A stretch of 64,000 nt of DNA from a bacterium. GTDB lineage: Bacteria > SZUA-79 > Acidulodesulfobacterales > Acidulodesulfobacteraceae. Positions 9,906 through 18,416 of this stretch are shown here, piece after piece. The stretch is from positions 1 to 64,000 of the forward strand of contig DAHVOJ010000001.1 of NCBI GenBank assembly GCA_027318865.1, in the 5' to 3' direction. Under the pieces are notes generated by a model, which worked only from the letters and a program-made list of their open reading frames with translations, had not been told where the DNA came from and searched no databases. Each line of letters begins with the position of its first letter. Within the stretch, counting starts at the first letter, position 1. Position numbers and translations under genes: made by a program.

Positions 9906-10751
9906 TTAATAAATCTGAGTCCCTATTCCTTTTTTGGTAAATATTTCCAGTAAAACCGCATGCGGAATCGAACCGTTTATTATATGAACTTTTTTTACGC
10001 CCAGTTTTACGGCTTCCACGCACGAATTGGCCTTAGGTATCATACCGCCGTAAATAACGCCTTCTTTAATCATATTTTTGACGTCTGCCGTTTTAACCGA
10101 AGGGATAAGCTCGTTATCCGCATTTAAAAGTCCGTCCTGGTCCGATAAAATTATAAGCTTTTCGGCTTCAAGCTCCGCCGCGACGGCAGATGCGACAAGG
10201 TCGGCATTAATATTAAGCGTCCTGCCCTCATCGTCCATGCTTACCGGAGCGATTACCGGAATAAACGAAGGGTCGAGCGTCAACAGTATTTTTTTATCTA
10301 CATGCTTGACTTCGCCCACAAAACCGAGGTCAACTTTTTCGGTTTTGAGCTTTTTTGCCGTGATAAGATTTCCGTCTTTTCCGGATAAACCGCAGGCGCG
10401 TCCGCCGAATTTATTTATCAATGCGACAAGGTCTTTATTTATTTTTCCGGATAAAACCATCTCTACGACTTCCATAGTATTTTCGTCTGTAATGCGGTTG
10501 CCTTCGTGAAAATTTACGCTTATATCCAGCTTTTTTAAAAGAGCGTCTATTTCTTTTCCGCCGCCGTGAACGATAACAATATTTATTCCTATAAGTTTTA
10601 ATAGAATGACGTCTCTTATGAAACTTTCTTTTAATTCCGCATTTACCGCTATAGAACCGCCGAATTTTATTACAAAAGTCTTACCCGTAAAATTCTGTAT
10701 ATAAGGCAGAGCCTCAAGTAAAACATTTGCTTTTTTTATATATTCTTCCAT
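9906..10751 (-). CDS. argB: acetylglutamate kinase
   Basis: ArgB phosphorylates N-acetylglutamate, the second step of the cyclic or linear arginine pathway. The 281-aa protein has the amino-acid-kinase features FVIKFGGSIAV near the N-terminus, IVIVHGGGKEID, and IPVIAPVSMDDEGRTLNINAD. The C-terminus has GGMIPKANSCVEAV. The N-terminal helix EEYIKKANVLLEALPYIQNF resembles that of arginine-inhibited hexameric enzymes, so feedback control by arginine is likely (inference). It heads the arg part of the operon, 58 bases after hslU. Confidence 0.96.
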   Translation of the reverse strand: MEEYIKKANVLLEALPYIQNFTGKTFVIKFGGSIAVNAELKESFIRDVILLKLIGINIVIVHGGGKEIDALLKKLDISVNFHEGNRITDENTMEVVEMVLSGKINKDLVALINKFGGRACGLSGKDGNLITAKKLKTEKVDLGFVGEVKHVDKKILLTLDPSFIPVIAPVSMDDEGRTLNINADLVASAVAAELEAEKLIILSDQDGLLNADNELIPSVKTADVKNMIKEGVIYGGMIPKANSCVEAVKLGVKKVHIINGSIPHAVLLEIFTKKGIGTQIY

Positions 10752-10809
10752 TTTTATTTATTTTATTTCAATTTTATTTCAATTGCCGGGCTATTTTCGT
10801 CGTTAACCG

Positions 10810-12276
10810 TTAAAGGATATACCTTGAAAGATCCTCGTCTTTAATTATGTCTTTTAATCTTTCGTCTATATAGTCCTTGTTTATTAAAACTTTTTTCGCC
10901 TTCCCGTACGGAGCCTCGAAAGAAACGTCCTCCATAACCCTTTCTAAAATTGTATGAAGCCTTCTCGCTCCTATATTTTCTGTTTTAAGATTGACTTCTT
11001 CCGCAATTTCCGCGATCCTTTCTATGCCGTCGTCCGTAAAGTTTAAGCTAACGTTTTCGGTTTTAAGAAGTTCGTAATACTGCTTAATTAATGCGCTTTT
11101 AGGTTCCTTTAATATTCTTACGAATTCTTTTTTGGACAGCGAATCCATTTCAACCCTGATAGGAAACCTTCCTTGAAGCTCCGGAATTAAATCCGACGGT
11201 TTGGAAACATGGAAAGCGCCTGCGGCGATAAATAAAATATGGTCGGTTTTGACGATTCCGTACTTCGTCATAACGTTAGAACCTTCTATTATCGGCAATA
11301 AATCCCTCTGGACGCCTTCTCTCGAAACATCGGGACCGTAAGATTTTTCCCTTGAAGCTATCTTGTCTATCTCATCGATAAATATTAAACCGGAATTTTC
11401 GACTCTCCGAATAGCGTTATTAATAACTTTATCGTTATCGACAAGTCTTTCGCTTTCTTCGCGGACAAGTATGTCGAAAGCCTCGGAAACTCTAACTTTT
11501 TCTAATTTTTTCTGTTTAGGGAAAATATTTGAAAAAATGTCTTTGAAGTCCTGTCCTATATCGTCCATTCCCGATTGAGAAAATATTTCTATTACGGGAA
11601 TAGGGGGCTTGGATGACGATTTAACCTCCATTTCCACGAATCTTTCGTTCAATTTACCGTCTAAAAACATTTTTCTGAACTTCTCTCTCGTGCCCGCATA
11701 ACTGTTTTTATCGGGTTCATCGGTTATATTGCCGTTTGCTCCTCCGTTCTTTTTAGACGATTTTGGGGGGCGTGGAATCAGAATATCGAGAAGAAGTTCT
11801 TCCGCATTTTGTTTAGCTTTATCGATAACCTGCTCGGTTTCCCTCACTTTTTCGCCGATAAAGGCGGTTTCCACAAGATCTCTTACCATAGATTCTACGT
11901 CTCGTCCCATATAGCCTACTTCCGTAAATTTTGACGCTTCGACCTTTATAAAGGGGGAATCGGAAAGTTTGGCAATACGTCTCGCTATTTCCGTTTTACC
12001 GACGCCTGTAGGTCCTATCAACAGGATATTTTTCGGAACTATATCATCCCTAATTTCATCCGGAACGCTGTTCCTTCTGAACCTGGTTCTTAATGCTATA
12101 GCAACCGATTTTTTGGCATTATCCTGACCTATAACGTATTTATCGAGTTCCTTGATGATTTCTTTAGGCTTAAGAAAATCTATTTTGTTTGACCCTTTTA
12201 CCCCGTTCACCTCGTTTGACGCATTGGAATTCAGAGCGTTTTTCGATATTTTAGATATTTTATTTTTATTTGCCAT
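10810..12276 (-). CDS. hslU: ATP-dependent protease ATPase subunit HslU (ClpY)
   Basis: HslU is the AAA+ unfoldase that feeds substrates to the HslV peptidase. The 488-aa protein has Walker [10 protein letters not shown] (88-96) and Walker [11 protein letters not shown]. It keeps the arginine-rich [10 protein letters not shown] block and the family C-terminus with a terminal SRYIL tail, which inserts into HslV. It is about 45 residues longer than the E. coli protein. The excess comes partly from a Ser/Asn/Lys-rich N-terminal extension of about 30 residues and partly from the variable I-domain. It starts 9 bases after hslV. Confidence 0.96.
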   Translation of the reverse strand: MANKNKISKISKNALNSNASNEVNGVKGSNKIDFLKPKEIIKELDKYVIGQDNAKKSVAIALRTRFRRNSVPDEIRDDIVPKNILLIGPTGVGKTEIARRIAKLSDSPFIKVEASKFTEVGYMGRDVESMVRDLVETAFIGEKVRETEQVIDKAKQNAEELLLDILIPRPPKSSKKNGGANGNITDEPDKNSYAGTREKFRKMFLDGKLNERFVEMEVKSSSKPPIPVIEIFSQSGMDDIGQDFKDIFSNIFPKQKKLEKVRVSEAFDILVREESERLVDNDKVINNAIRRVENSGLIFIDEIDKIASREKSYGPDVSREGVQRDLLPIIEGSNVMTKYGIVKTDHILFIAAGAFHVSKPSDLIPELQGRFPIRVEMDSLSKKEFVRILKEPKSALIKQYYELLKTENVSLNFTDDGIERIAEIAEEVNLKTENIGARRLHTILERVMEDVSFEAPYGKAKKVLINKDYIDERLKDIIKDEDLSRYIL

Positions 12277-12285
12277 ATTTAATTA

Positions 12286-12840
12286 TTATATCTCCTCTAT
12301 TATTATATTTTCGTTAGTATAAATACAGATACGGGCGGCAGTTTTCATAGAAAATTCGGCGATCTCCTTTGCGCTCAAATCGGTTTTTTCCAGCAAACCG
12401 AGAGCGCACGCCAGCGCGTAAGGCGCGCCGGAACCGATTGACAGAGCATCTTCGTCGGGTTCTATAACGTCGCCGGCTCCGGATAGAACAAAAGAATCGG
12501 TTTTATCGACCACTATCATCATTGCTTCCAACCGCCTTAAAATTTTATCGGTCCGCCAGTCTTTCGCAAGTTCCACGCTTGCTCTTTTAACGCTCCCGTT
12601 ATATTTGGAAAGCTTTTCTTCCATCTTCTCAAAAAGCGTAAAAGCGTCTGCGGTAGCTCCGGCAAACCCTGCTATCACTTTATCGTTGTAAAGCCGTCTT
12701 ACTTTTCTTGCATTATGTTTCATAACCGTGTTTCCTAACGTAACTTGCCCATCACCGGCTACGACCACCCGCCCTTTACGCCTTACGGTTATAATAGTCG
12801 TACCCATGAGTTTTATCCCTTCGTTATTGCCGTAATTCAT
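12286..12840 (-). CDS. hslV: ATP-dependent protease peptidase subunit HslV (ClpQ)
   Basis: HslV is the proteasome-beta-like threonine peptidase of the HslUV complex. The 184-aa sequence contains GTTIITVRR; autoprocessing before the Thr pair would expose the catalytic threonine, leaving a propeptide of about 13 residues. Further family blocks are [53 protein letters not shown]-like sequence and [11 protein letters not shown]. Just upstream of hslU and downstream of xerC, it keeps the xerC-hslV-hslU order known from many bacteria. Confidence 0.96.
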   Translation of the reverse strand: MNYGNNEGIKLMGTTIITVRRKGRVVVAGDGQVTLGNTVMKHNARKVRRLYNDKVIAGFAGATADAFTLFEKMEEKLSKYNGSVKRASVELAKDWRTDKILRRLEAMMIVVDKTDSFVLSGAGDVIEPDEDALSIGSGAPYALACALGLLEKTDLSAKEIAEFSMKTAARICIYTNENIIIEEI

Positions 12841-13013
12841 TAATTTATTTCTCCCGTATTTAATTTAATTAATAATCAATCCGTCATGCCATTGCATATC
12901 TTTGACTGCGTTTGCAAAACCAAGGTTTTACGCAGGCAAAAATGGAACGGACGAAGTCCAGCGTGGCTAACTCCGGCATACAAACGCGCGTCGTTTGTGC
13001 TGACTAATCCCGC
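12841..13013. repeat. intergenic stretch with hairpins, probable degraded repeat
   Basis: Between xerC and hslV the sequence contains several small inverted repeats: AAAACC-AA-GGTTTT near 12920, GGAC-GAA-GTCC near 12952, and ACAAACG-CGCGT-CGTTTGT near 12980. The mix of short hairpins resembles the interiors of the other repeat elements in this window. I could not define its ends or find terminal inverted repeats. It lies inside what otherwise looks like one operon. Confidence 0.4.
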
Positions 13014-14018
13014 CTAAAATCCGTTCCTTATTTTCCCTCCCGAAAGCGGATGGGCTTTATTATAAACGTCTATAAGTTTTTTAATGCTTAAATGCGTATA
13101 TTTCTCCGTCGTCGCCAGATTGGAATGACCCAGCATATCCTGAATAGACCTTAAATCCGCGCCGTTGTCTAAAAGATTGGTAGCAAAAGAGTGCCTCAGA
13201 CCGTGCGGCGAAATATTCTTAAACTGACCGGTTATAAACATCGATTCCTTAACTATCCTGTGGACAGTCCTTCTTGTAAGATGCAGTCCTTTTTTGTTAA
13301 TAATAATATATCCTTCTTTAGGAATTAAACCTATTGCGGATAAATAACCCGACCACGCCTTAATTTTTTTGGCGGTAATTTCCGTAAGCGGAACGATTCT
13401 CTGTTTAGAGCCTTTTCCAAAAATTCTAACATAACCGCCGCCTTTTTCAAGTTCCAAATCCGTTTTTTTAACGGAAACAAGTTCGCTCACCCTTAATCCG
13501 CTGCCGTATAAGAATTCTAAAATCAGGTCGTTTCTGAGAGCCTCGAAATATCTTAACGGTTCCGACGCGGCAAGCGGGATTAAACCGCCAACCTCCTGCG
13601 GATAACCGTTAATACCGTCCAATTTATCTTTTTTTAACTTGAGGTCTAAATAATTATTTAATAAAAAATCGGCTTCTTTTGCCGTTAAAAAAAACGGCAG
13701 CTTCTTTTCGGTTTTAGGCAAATCTACCAAAAAAGCCGGATTTTGCTTAATTATATGCTTTTTTTCCAGAAAATTAAAATAAGATTTTATGGATTCTATT
13801 TTTCTTGCAAGGCTCGTTTTTTTTACGCTTTCGTAAATTTTGCTTAAATAACCTTTTATCTCGAATTCTGTAACGCCTTCTATGGAATTTATGGACGTTT
13901 CTTCTTCAAGGTATAATATAAAAGCCTTGACGTCGGATACGTATGCCAGAACGGTATTAGAAGAACGATTCTTTTCGAGTTTAATATTCTTCGCAAAATC
14001 TTTTAAAAAATCTTCCAT
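13014..14018 (-). CDS. xerC: tyrosine recombinase XerC/XerD
   Basis: A site-specific tyrosine recombinase that resolves chromosome dimers at dif. The 334-aa protein has an N-terminal core-binding SAM-like domain (1-100). Its catalytic domain carries the full set R176 (GSGLRVSEL), K202 (GKGSKQR), H272/R275 (HGLRHSF), H298 (LGHSN) and nucleophile Y307 (EKYTH). It is about 35 residues longer than typical XerC. Some of the excess is a 20-codon insertion at about 136-155, bounded in the DNA by a 9-bp inverted repeat. The xerC name follows from its place just upstream of hslVU; XerD cannot be excluded from sequence alone. Confidence 0.9.
   Translation of the reverse strand: MEDFLKDFAKNIKLEKNRSSNTVLAYVSDVKAFILYLEEETSINSIEGVTEFEIKGYLSKIYESVKKTSLARKIESIKSYFNFLEKKHIIKQNPAFLVDLPKTEKKLPFFLTAKEADFLLNNYLDLKLKKDKLDGINGYPQEVGGLIPLAASEPLRYFEALRNDLILEFLYGSGLRVSELVSVKKTDLELEKGGGYVRIFGKGSKQRIVPLTEITAKKIKAWSGYLSAIGLIPKEGYIIINKKGLHLTRRTVHRIVKESMFITGQFKNISPHGLRHSFATNLLDNGADLRSIQDMLGHSNLATTEKYTHLSIKKLIDVYNKAHPLSGGKIRNGF
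13553..13612. repeat. 60-bp in-frame insertion flanked by 9-bp inverted repeats inside xerC
   Basis: TTAACGGTT at 13553-13561 and AACCGTTAA at 13604-13612 are perfect inverted repeats that bound exactly 60 bp. The translated segment lies between the domains of the recombinase, where family members normally have a much shorter linker. This could be a small mobile palindrome that kept the reading frame, or a coincidence in a variable linker. Confidence 0.45.
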
Positions 14019-14147
14019 TTAAATTTAAATAATTTAATAATTTAATAATTTATTCTATCAAATATTGAAAAAATATTTAAAATTAATTTAAAATAATTAT
14101 TATATCATAATTAAAATAAAAACGTTTGATTTATTTCTTTATGAAAA

Positions 14148-14993
14148 TTAAATAAACCTGTAGGTAAGAACGAAAGCGCCGAAAATTATGCAGTAAAAAG
14201 CAAAAGGATAAAGGGCATTTATTTCATATTTGTTGAAATATTTCATAAGGGCGTAAACGCTCAAATATGCGGCTATGCCAGCGGCTAAACCGCTGATTAA
14301 AGAAACCGCGTCAAAATGGAACATATGAAGTTTGAGCATCTTGGGCACTTCCAGAAGTCCGGCGGCGAGAATAATCGGCGTTGCAAGAAGAAACGAAAAT
14401 CTTGCGGCATATTCGTGCTTAAAGCCTAAGTAAAGGGCGGCTACCATAGTTATGGCAGAACGGGATATTCCCGGAATCAAAGCAAAAGACTGGAATACGC
14501 CTATAATAAGAGCGGCGGTAACGGTCATATCGGAAATCTTCGCTATGCCCTGTTTTCTTCTGCGCTTTTCGCCAAGATATAATATGACGCCGTTAGCCAT
14601 AAGAAAGACGGCGGCTATAGACGTAATACCGAAGAGCTTTTTCAGTTTATGGACGAACAAAAGCCCTATGAGCCCGGCAGGTATCGTGGCGAGCGCAAGC
14701 AGGTATAAAGTTTTGGAATCTTCGTTTATGTTAAGATTTTTGCTTTTTAAACCGGCAAAAAACCCCTTAAACAAATTAATCCAGTCTTTATAAAAATATA
14801 TAAGCAGGGCAAGGGCCGTCCCAAGGTGAAGCACCACGAGGAAAGGCAAAAATCCTTCCGCCTGCCTGTTAATTTTCCATCCTAAAATAGCGGGAACTAT
14901 AACACCGTGGGCAAGGCTAGAAACCGGAAAGAGCTCGGTAACTCCCTGAATAATTGCAAGAATTAAAGCATGGAATAAAGAAAGATGAATCAT
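14148..14993 (-). CDS. uppP: undecaprenyl-diphosphate phosphatase (UppP/BacA family)
   Basis: An integral membrane phosphatase that recycles undecaprenyl pyrophosphate to the monophosphate carrier used for peptidoglycan synthesis. The 281-aa protein is strongly hydrophobic with about eight membrane segments. It has the two family motifs, GVTELFPVSSLAHG near the N-terminus and PGISRSAIT near residue 175. The usual first motif begins EGxTE; here the first Glu is Gln (QGVTE), a variant that also occurs in a branch of this family. It stands alone, between the xerC operon and a divergent small gene. Confidence 0.9.
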   Translation of the reverse strand: MIHLSLFHALILAIIQGVTELFPVSSLAHGVIVPAILGWKINRQAEGFLPFLVVLHLGTALALLIYFYKDWINLFKGFFAGLKSKNLNINEDSKTLYLLALATIPAGLIGLLFVHKLKKLFGITSIAAVFLMANGVILYLGEKRRRKQGIAKISDMTVTAALIIGVFQSFALIPGISRSAITMVAALYLGFKHEYAARFSFLLATPIILAAGLLEVPKMLKLHMFHFDAVSLISGLAAGIAAYLSVYALMKYFNKYEINALYPFAFYCIIFGAFVLTYRFI

Positions 14994-15082
14994 ATCGCCT
15001 CCGGCTGATTTTTACGTAGTTTGATTATTTAATTTAATATGATTGAAGCAAAATGTCAATAAAAATACCCCGAGATTCTAAA

Positions 15083-15111
15083 TTGTAAACAATATTTAAG
15101 AATGATACAAT
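15083..15111 (+). promoter_or_regulatory. sigma70-type promoter with a short dyad, upstream of the antitoxin gene
   Basis: TTGTAA (15083-15088) and TACAAT (15106-15111) are separated by 17 bases. The perfect dyad ATTGT-AA-ACAAT (15082-15093) overlaps the -35 element. Ribbon-helix-helix antitoxins commonly bind such dyads to repress their own promoter, so autoregulation is a reasonable inference. Confidence 0.5.
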
Positions 15112-15175
15112 TAAAGAAGCGAAAGAATTAGAATTATTTCCGCAAGGAGAGCAAGAAACGGGGAGGTAAATTTAT

Positions 15176-15391
15176 ATGAAAGCGGCTAAATTTGATGAAA
15201 AATTCGATAACGGAGAATCCGTTATCGATTATTTAGATTTAAAAAATATCAGGAAGCCAAATCTTGAATTGAAAAGAATAAATATAGACATTCCCGTCTG
15301 GATTGTCGAATCCTTGGATAAAGAAGCAAAACGGATAGGCATATCGAGGCAGGCTATAATTAAAATGTGGCTTGCCGAGCATTTCGGTTAG
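15176..15391 (+). CDS. orphan ribbon-helix-helix (BrnA/CopG-like) antitoxin
   Basis: The 71-aa protein has a KRINIDIPVWIVESLDKEAK beta-strand and helix, followed by GISRQAIIKMWLAEHF. This is the classic ribbon-helix-helix DNA-binding fold of CopG/BrnA-type antitoxins. A good Shine-Dalgarno (GGGAGG) precedes ATG 15176. The family normally sits beside a roughly 90-aa BrnT-type toxin gene. I find no such frame in the 180 bases upstream or the 310 bases downstream. It therefore appears to be a solitary antitoxin or a small regulator. It lies divergent to uppP. Confidence 0.75.
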   Translation: MKAAKFDEKFDNGESVIDYLDLKNIRKPNLELKRINIDIPVWIVESLDKEAKRIGISRQAIIKMWLAEHFG

Positions 15392-15606
15392 AACTCAAAT
15401 ATATATTTTAGTTCTTCCGTGAGTTATAAAAAGTTGATATAAGAAATTTAATCTATTTCATTATAACTCCGCCTATACTACCTCCGTTAAAAAAAGAATA
15501 AAAATCCATTTTATTTGTAAATATAACAAATTATAGCACAAAAAAGAGAGTTCGGTTTTAAAATTTAACTAACATTAAATTTTTTAATTAAACCAAAAAA
15601 TCCTGT

Positions 15607-15636
15607 TTGACGGCATATCTGCTTATGATGTATAAT
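15607..15636 (+). promoter_or_regulatory. sigma70-type promoter upstream of the FAH-family gene
   Basis: TTGACG (15607-15612) and a perfect TATAAT (15631-15636) are spaced 18 bases apart. An inverted repeat CCTGTTT (15602-15608) / AAACAGG (15649-15655) brackets the promoter and could be an operator for an unknown repressor. The rest of 15392-15704 is AT-rich and shows no coding frame. Confidence 0.65.
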
Positions 15637-15704
15637 AAAGCAAGGATAAAACAGGCTTGCGCCGATAAAGCATATATATTTTATATTTCCGCAGGGGGTT
15701 CTTA

Positions 15705-16490
15705 ATGAAATTCGGAAGATTCAGGCACAAAACCGGAGAAATGAGAGAATATTACGGAACGCTTTCCACGGATAAAGACAAGTCGTTTGTTAATATCATC
15801 GAAAAATTTAGCTTCGAAGAGGACTTGAAATATCAATATACGGGAAGACAGTACGAGTTAAACGAACTTGAATTTTTGCCTCCGATTCATCCGACAAAAA
15901 TAGTAGCGGTAGGATTAAACTATAAAGACCATGCCGCAGAGATGCAGAAAAAACTGCCGGAAGAACCTCTGCTTTTTATAAAACCGTCCTCCGCCGTTAT
16001 TCCTCATCTCGGAACCATAGTCAGGCCGGAAGCCTCAAGAAGGGTGGACTACGAATCCGAACTGGCGGTCGTCATAGGAAAAACCGCTAAAAACGTTAAA
16101 CAAGAGGAAGCGTCTGATTACATATTCGGCTATACCTGTTTAAACGACGTAACGGCAAGAGATTTACAAATTAAAGATATTCAATATACCCGGTCTAAGG
16201 GATTCGATACTTTTGCGCCTCTAGGTCCTTATATAGAAACGGAAATAGAGAATCCTTCAAATCTTCAGATTAAAGGCTGGCTTAACGGGGAATTAAAGCA
16301 GTCTTCGAATACTTCAAACCTGATTTTTAGTCCTTATGAATTAATAGAATTCATTTCGGGAATTATGACGCTTTTCCCCGGCGATATAATTTCTACGGGA
16401 ACTCCTTCGGGCGTCGGAAGTTTAAATAAAGGCGATATTTTCGAAATAGAAATAGAAAATATCGGAAAGTTAAAAAACTTCGTAGAATAA
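15705..16490 (+). CDS. fumarylacetoacetate hydrolase (FAH) family protein
   Basis: The 261-aa product belongs to the FAH superfamily of Mg-dependent hydrolases, hydratases and decarboxylases acting on 2-oxo/acyl-pyruvate-type substrates. It contains KIVAVGLNYKDHAAEM and the metal-binding block VDYESELAVVIGK, which carries the E-x-E pattern. It also has YIFGYTCLNDVTARDLQ, KGFDTFAPLGPYI and the C-terminal GDIISTGTPSGVG. The N-terminal 70 residues form the small cap domain. ATG 15705 is preceded by AGGGGG. It is monocistronic. Likely activities are fumarylpyruvate or acylpyruvate hydrolysis or oxaloacetate decarboxylation; the sequence does not decide. Confidence 0.9.
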   Translation: MKFGRFRHKTGEMREYYGTLSTDKDKSFVNIIEKFSFEEDLKYQYTGRQYELNELEFLPPIHPTKIVAVGLNYKDHAAEMQKKLPEEPLLFIKPSSAVIPHLGTIVRPEASRRVDYESELAVVIGKTAKNVKQEEASDYIFGYTCLNDVTARDLQIKDIQYTRSKGFDTFAPLGPYIETEIENPSNLQIKGWLNGELKQSSNTSNLIFSPYELIEFISGIMTLFPGDIISTGTPSGVGSLNKGDIFEIEIENIGKLKNFVE

Positions 16491-16503
16491 CAAATATATA
16501 TGG

Positions 16504-16752
16504 CCTTAAATCACGTTAGAAACTATTAAAACTGCTTAAACATATAATAATACTGGATTCCCGCGTAGGCGGGAAAGTCCTTAAAAGGACTTCACGAGGC
16601 TTGAAAAGCCATATCGCAAGCACGCGTTTATCAAAGCATTTCGTTTAGCATAAAGCCTTTGGCTTTATAAGCGCTAAACTCCATATCTTTGATGCGTGCT
16701 GGGGATGGCATAGCGTTAATCCAGAAAAAGAAATTTCTAACGGTTATTTAAA
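16504..16752. mobile_element. MITE-like element, family M1 (degenerate copy)
   Basis: Imperfect terminal inverted repeats bound this 249-bp stretch: CCTTAAATCACGTTAGAAA (16504-16522) and TTTCTAACGGTTATTTAAA (16734-16752). The inside holds a CTGGATTCCCGC start, a GTCCTTAAAAGGAC hairpin and an AAAGCCTTTGGCTTT hairpin. It ends with GCGTTAATCCAG, a plan shared with the element at 25930-26208. There is no coding capacity. Its right end lies 2 bases before the start codon of the efflux gene, so the element may have replaced that gene's original leader. Confidence 0.7.
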
Positions 16753-16754
16753 AT

Positions 16755-18302
16755 ATGAATAAAATAGCGGAGCACAGACTTTATAAATGGCTCGTTCTGG
16801 CAATAGCCGTTACCGCTTCTTTTATGGCTATATTAGACATAAATATCGTCATAGTAGCGCTTCCCAAGATGATGTCGCACTTCGGGGTCAACGTCATAAC
16901 GATAGACTGGGTAATTATCGCCTATACCATAACTTACTCCATTATCATTCTTCTTACGAGTTTTGCCAGCAAAAAATACGGACTTAAAATTCCTTTTGCG
17001 GTATCGATAGTATTTTTTTTAATAGGCTCGGCATTCTGCGGTTTTGCCCCGACTTACAGAATAATGATAATATTCAGGATAATTCAGGCGGTAGGAGGGG
17101 CGGGACTTATTCCGATATCCGTCAACCTTATCGCAAAATATTTTAAGGCGCAGGAAAGAGGGACAGCCATGGGGGTCTGGACTATCGGGATAATGGTAGC
17201 CCCCGCTCTCGGTCCCATAATAGGAGGATATTTCGTCGATTACGTTGACTGGAGGATGATATTTTATTTTAACGTCCCTATAGGTATAATCCTGTTTTTA
17301 GGCACATTAATTTTGCTCGAAAACGATATACCGGAAAAACCTTTTGCAAAAAAGTTCGACCTCATCGGATTTATTCTTGTCGCGATATGTCTGGGAACTT
17401 TACTGTACGTCCTTAACGAAGGACAGACTCTCGAATGGGATTCGGCGATAATCCGCCTGAACGAACTCATAAGCGCAACTTCCTTTATACTTTTTATCGT
17501 CGTCGAAATATTTTCCAAAAAACACTTAATGGACTATTCTCTTTTTAAAGCAAGAAACTTCGTCGCCGGCAATTTAGTCAACATGATAAGGGCAGGGGCA
17601 ATTTTCAGCACTTTATTTTTATTGCCGATATTCATCGAGGACTTGCTGAATTATAACGCAATGCATGCAGGATATTTAATGGCGCCGTTTGCTATTGCTG
17701 TTGCCGTCGCATCGCCGATTGCAGGGAAAATTTCCGATAAATACGGACCTAAATATCTTATGTTTGCAGGCATGCTGATATTTGCTATCGCAAATTTTTC
17801 TCTGGGCAGCATTTCGCTGCAAACATCTATTCCGTTTTTGGTTTATAATCAGTTTTTACGCGGTATCGGCGTTGGACTTATAAATGCACCGGTTATGATG
17901 ACCGTGATAAACTCGGCTAAGTTTGAACAAATACCTGATGCTTCCGCTTTATATAACGTTTTATTCCAGATAGGAGCGTCTTTTGGAATAGCATGGTCTG
18001 GAGAAGAACTTGCGGTCAGGCAGGTTTATCATTTAAACCAGTATGCAAGGGATGTAAATTATAATTTTAATAATTTTAATAATGTAATAAATTTTCTGCG
18101 CGGAGATTTAATGCATAGAGGAAGCTCTTTCGTTAGAGCTTTGCTTCATCCATCAAATTCTATCAAGGTTTTCGATTACATAATCAACGAATTTTCGTTG
18201 ATAGGCGCATACGGCGACGTTTTCGCCGCATTGGGCTATCTGTGCATTATAGGCGGCATAGCCGCCATTGCCGTAAAAAATATCAAAACCAAAAAAAATT
18301 GA
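16755..18302 (+). CDS. DHA2-family MFS drug:H+ antiporter (EmrB/QacA-like)
   Basis: The 515-aa membrane protein starts with FMAILDINIVIVALPKM, the motif D1-type helix typical of the 14-helix DHA2 family. It continues with RIIQAVGGAGLIPISVNL (motif B with the conserved Arg), GTAMGVWTIGIMVAPALGPIIGGYFVDY (motif C region) and WRMIFYFNVPIG. About 14 membrane spans can be counted. Such pumps export hydrophobic toxic compounds with proton exchange. No HlyD/EmrA-type adaptor gene is adjacent. The start lacks a visible Shine-Dalgarno, and a MITE-like element ends just upstream. Confidence 0.92.
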   Translation: MNKIAEHRLYKWLVLAIAVTASFMAILDINIVIVALPKMMSHFGVNVITIDWVIIAYTITYSIIILLTSFASKKYGLKIPFAVSIVFFLIGSAFCGFAPTYRIMIIFRIIQAVGGAGLIPISVNLIAKYFKAQERGTAMGVWTIGIMVAPALGPIIGGYFVDYVDWRMIFYFNVPIGIILFLGTLILLENDIPEKPFAKKFDLIGFILVAICLGTLLYVLNEGQTLEWDSAIIRLNELISATSFILFIVVEIFSKKHLMDYSLFKARNFVAGNLVNMIRAGAIFSTLFLLPIFIEDLLNYNAMHAGYLMAPFAIAVAVASPIAGKISDKYGPKYLMFAGMLIFAIANFSLGSISLQTSIPFLVYNQFLRGIGVGLINAPVMMTVINSAKFEQIPDASALYNVLFQIGASFGIAWSGEELAVRQVYHLNQYARDVNYNFNNFNNVINFLRGDLMHRGSSFVRALLHPSNSIKVFDYIINEFSLIGAYGDVFAALGYLCIIGGIAAIAVKNIKTKKN

Positions 18303-18416
18303 ATTCTAATTCCATTGAATTCTAATTCCATGTTCTAATTCCATTGATTTATTAAACGGATTATATTAATATAGACAAAGTTAAAATCGATAATTTTAAA
18401 ATAGGAGAAATGTTTG

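Noticed and set aside
15000-15175. BrnT-type toxin gene upstream of the antitoxin
   Set aside because: No open frame of adequate length or toxin-like sequence exists there on either strand.
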